Shown here: in pieces, positions 5,856-6,247 of the stretch
Position numbering within the stretch: the stretch's first letter is position 1
How the letters are laid out: each line of letters starts with the position of its first letter
Origin: Clostridia bacterium
GTDB taxonomy: Bacteria > Bacillota > Clostridia > Christensenellales > CAG-917
Assembly: GCA_017507205.1 (NCBI GenBank)
Contig: JAFWBH010000173.1
Coordinates: forward strand, 1 to 6,247
DNA length: 6,247 nucleotides
Direction of reading: 5' to 3'
Position numbers and translations under genes: made by a program
Notes under the pieces: generated by a model
Seen by the model: the letters and a program-made list of their open reading frames with translations, nothing else
The model's database searches: none
What the model was told of the DNA's origin: nothing

Positions 5856-5950
5856 AGCGAGGCATTTGAGCTTGCTCAATGAAGGCCAAGCGTCAGCCGG
5901 GACACCGGGTTCGGTTGCATGGCAACAGGTGTGACAACACCCAAAGACCT

Positions 5951-6109
5951 AGGATAAAGTAAAAACCACCGAGCTTTCGGTGGTTTTTGGTGCGTCCTCA
6001 GGGATTCGTATAATAGTGGGGCGTTTGAGCTTGTTCAATAAAAGCCAAGCGTCAGCCGGGACGCCGGGTTCGGTTGCATAGCAACAGGTGTGATAACACC
6101 CAAAGACCT
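5951..6109 (+). repeat. 159-bp tandem repeat, copy 2
   Basis: This copy is the same length as copy 1 with no indels, and directly abuts it. It differs at nine positions, all transitions (offsets 67, 69, 73, 84, 90, 93, 113, 130, 144). Offsets 113, 130 and 144 fall in hairpin loops. In the CATTTGAGC hairpin two changes turn A-U and G-C pairs into G-U, and one breaks the outermost pair. TATAAT is kept at 6009-6014. Confidence 0.95.
5961..5988. terminator. Bidirectional terminator hairpin in repeat copy 2
   Basis: Identical to that of copy 1: 12-bp perfect stem, GCTT loop and a five-U tail on either strand. It would end a transcript begun at the -10 box of copy 1. Confidence 0.8.
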
Positions 6110-6247
6110 GGGATAAAGTAAAAACCACCGAGTTTTCGGTGGTTTTTGGTGCGTCCTCAGGGATTCGTATAATAGTGAGGCATTTGAGCTTGCTCAATGA
6201 AAGCCAAGCGTCAGCCGGGACACCGGGTTCGGTTGCATAGCAACAGG
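6110..6247 (+). repeat. 159-bp tandem repeat, copy 3 (cut by window edge)
   Basis: The first 138 bases of a third unit are present, and the array probably continues outside the window. It differs from copy 1 at five positions, all transitions (offsets 1, 24, 67, 93, 130). Offsets 24 and 130 are hairpin loop bases. TATAAT is kept at 6168-6173. It shares the changes at 67, 93 and 130 with copy 2 but matches copy 1 at 69, 73, 84, 90 and 113. Confidence 0.95.
6120..6147. terminator. Bidirectional terminator hairpin in repeat copy 3
   Basis: The same 12-bp perfect stem as copies 1 and 2, with a single change in the loop (GCTT to GTTT). The stem is unchanged in all three copies. Confidence 0.8.

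Larger units (their letters stand above)
5792..5950 (+). repeat. 159-bp tandem repeat, copy 1 (candidate small-RNA unit)
   Basis: This is the first full unit. By offset within the unit: perfect terminator hairpin 11-38; possible promoter TTGGTG (37-42), 16 bp, TATAAT (59-64); hairpin CATTTGAGC-TT-GCTCAATG (72-90); CCGG-GACA-CCGG (106-117); GTTGC-ATG-GCAAC (123-135); GGTGT-GACA-ACACC (137-150). A transcript starting near offset 71 would end at the T-run of the next unit, giving an RNA of about 127 nt. Together with the flanking terminator this accounts for the whole gene-free stretch after rlmI. I see no convincing protein-coding frame in it. Confidence 0.9.

Noticed and set aside
5792..6247. 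CRISPR array
   Set aside because: The whole 159-bp period is repeated at near identity, with no short repeats separated by unique spacers.
5792..6247. tRNA or integron attC cassettes
   Set aside because: GGTTCG recalls a tRNA T-arm and GTTGC...GCAAC recalls an attC arm, but no cloverleaf, anticodon arm, full attC site or variable cassette is present.
5792..6247. Repeat array as an assembly artefact
   Set aside because: The copies differ at 11 sites in a mosaic pattern, so they are real separate units. The true copy number may still be wrong because the window ends inside the array.

Overview
The window looks like chromosomal DNA from an AT-rich, low-GC Gram-positive bacterium, most likely a member of the Clostridia. 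The reasons are an FMN riboswitch ahead of an ECF-type riboflavin transporter subunit, a nadD-yqeK-rsfS order typical of Bacillota, AGGAG-type ribosome binding sites and sigma-70-like promoters with intrinsic terminators. A finer placement is not supported by what can be read here.

Layout. Positions 1-1221 (minus strand) hold one uninterrupted frame that runs off the left edge. It encodes an acidic tail, a RibU-like riboflavin transporter and a TsaE-type P-loop ATPase in one polypeptide. An FMN riboswitch with a Rho-independent terminator precedes it (1243-1388), driven by a near-consensus promoter (1394-1422). A small plus-strand gene of unknown function, possibly YhcN/YlaJ-like, occupies about 1490-1840 and converges on a minus-strand pair: rsfS (1902-2255) and, upstream of it, a gene fusing NadD to YqeK (2288-3412). 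The promoter of that pair lies so close to the start codon that the mRNA should be leaderless. Two plus-strand genes follow. One encodes an unnamed four-helix membrane protein whose cytosolic domain resembles a decayed Mrr-type nuclease fold (3609-4457). The other encodes an RlmI-family rRNA methyltransferase (4539-5705), closed by a strong terminator.

The right end (5792-6247) is a direct tandem array with an exact 159-bp period: two full copies and a third cut by the window edge. Each unit carries a perfect 12-bp terminator hairpin, a TATAAT box and several further hairpins. All 11 variable positions among the copies are transitions. Four hairpins keep perfect stems while each of their loops has varied. 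This is the best candidate for an undescribed element, possibly an array of small RNA genes.

Functionally the window mixes cofactor supply (riboflavin/FMN, NAD), tRNA modification (TsaE), ribosome control (RsfS) and rRNA modification (RlmI). The most unusual link is that an FMN riboswitch appears to control a polypeptide containing TsaE, a factor for the tRNA modification t6A.
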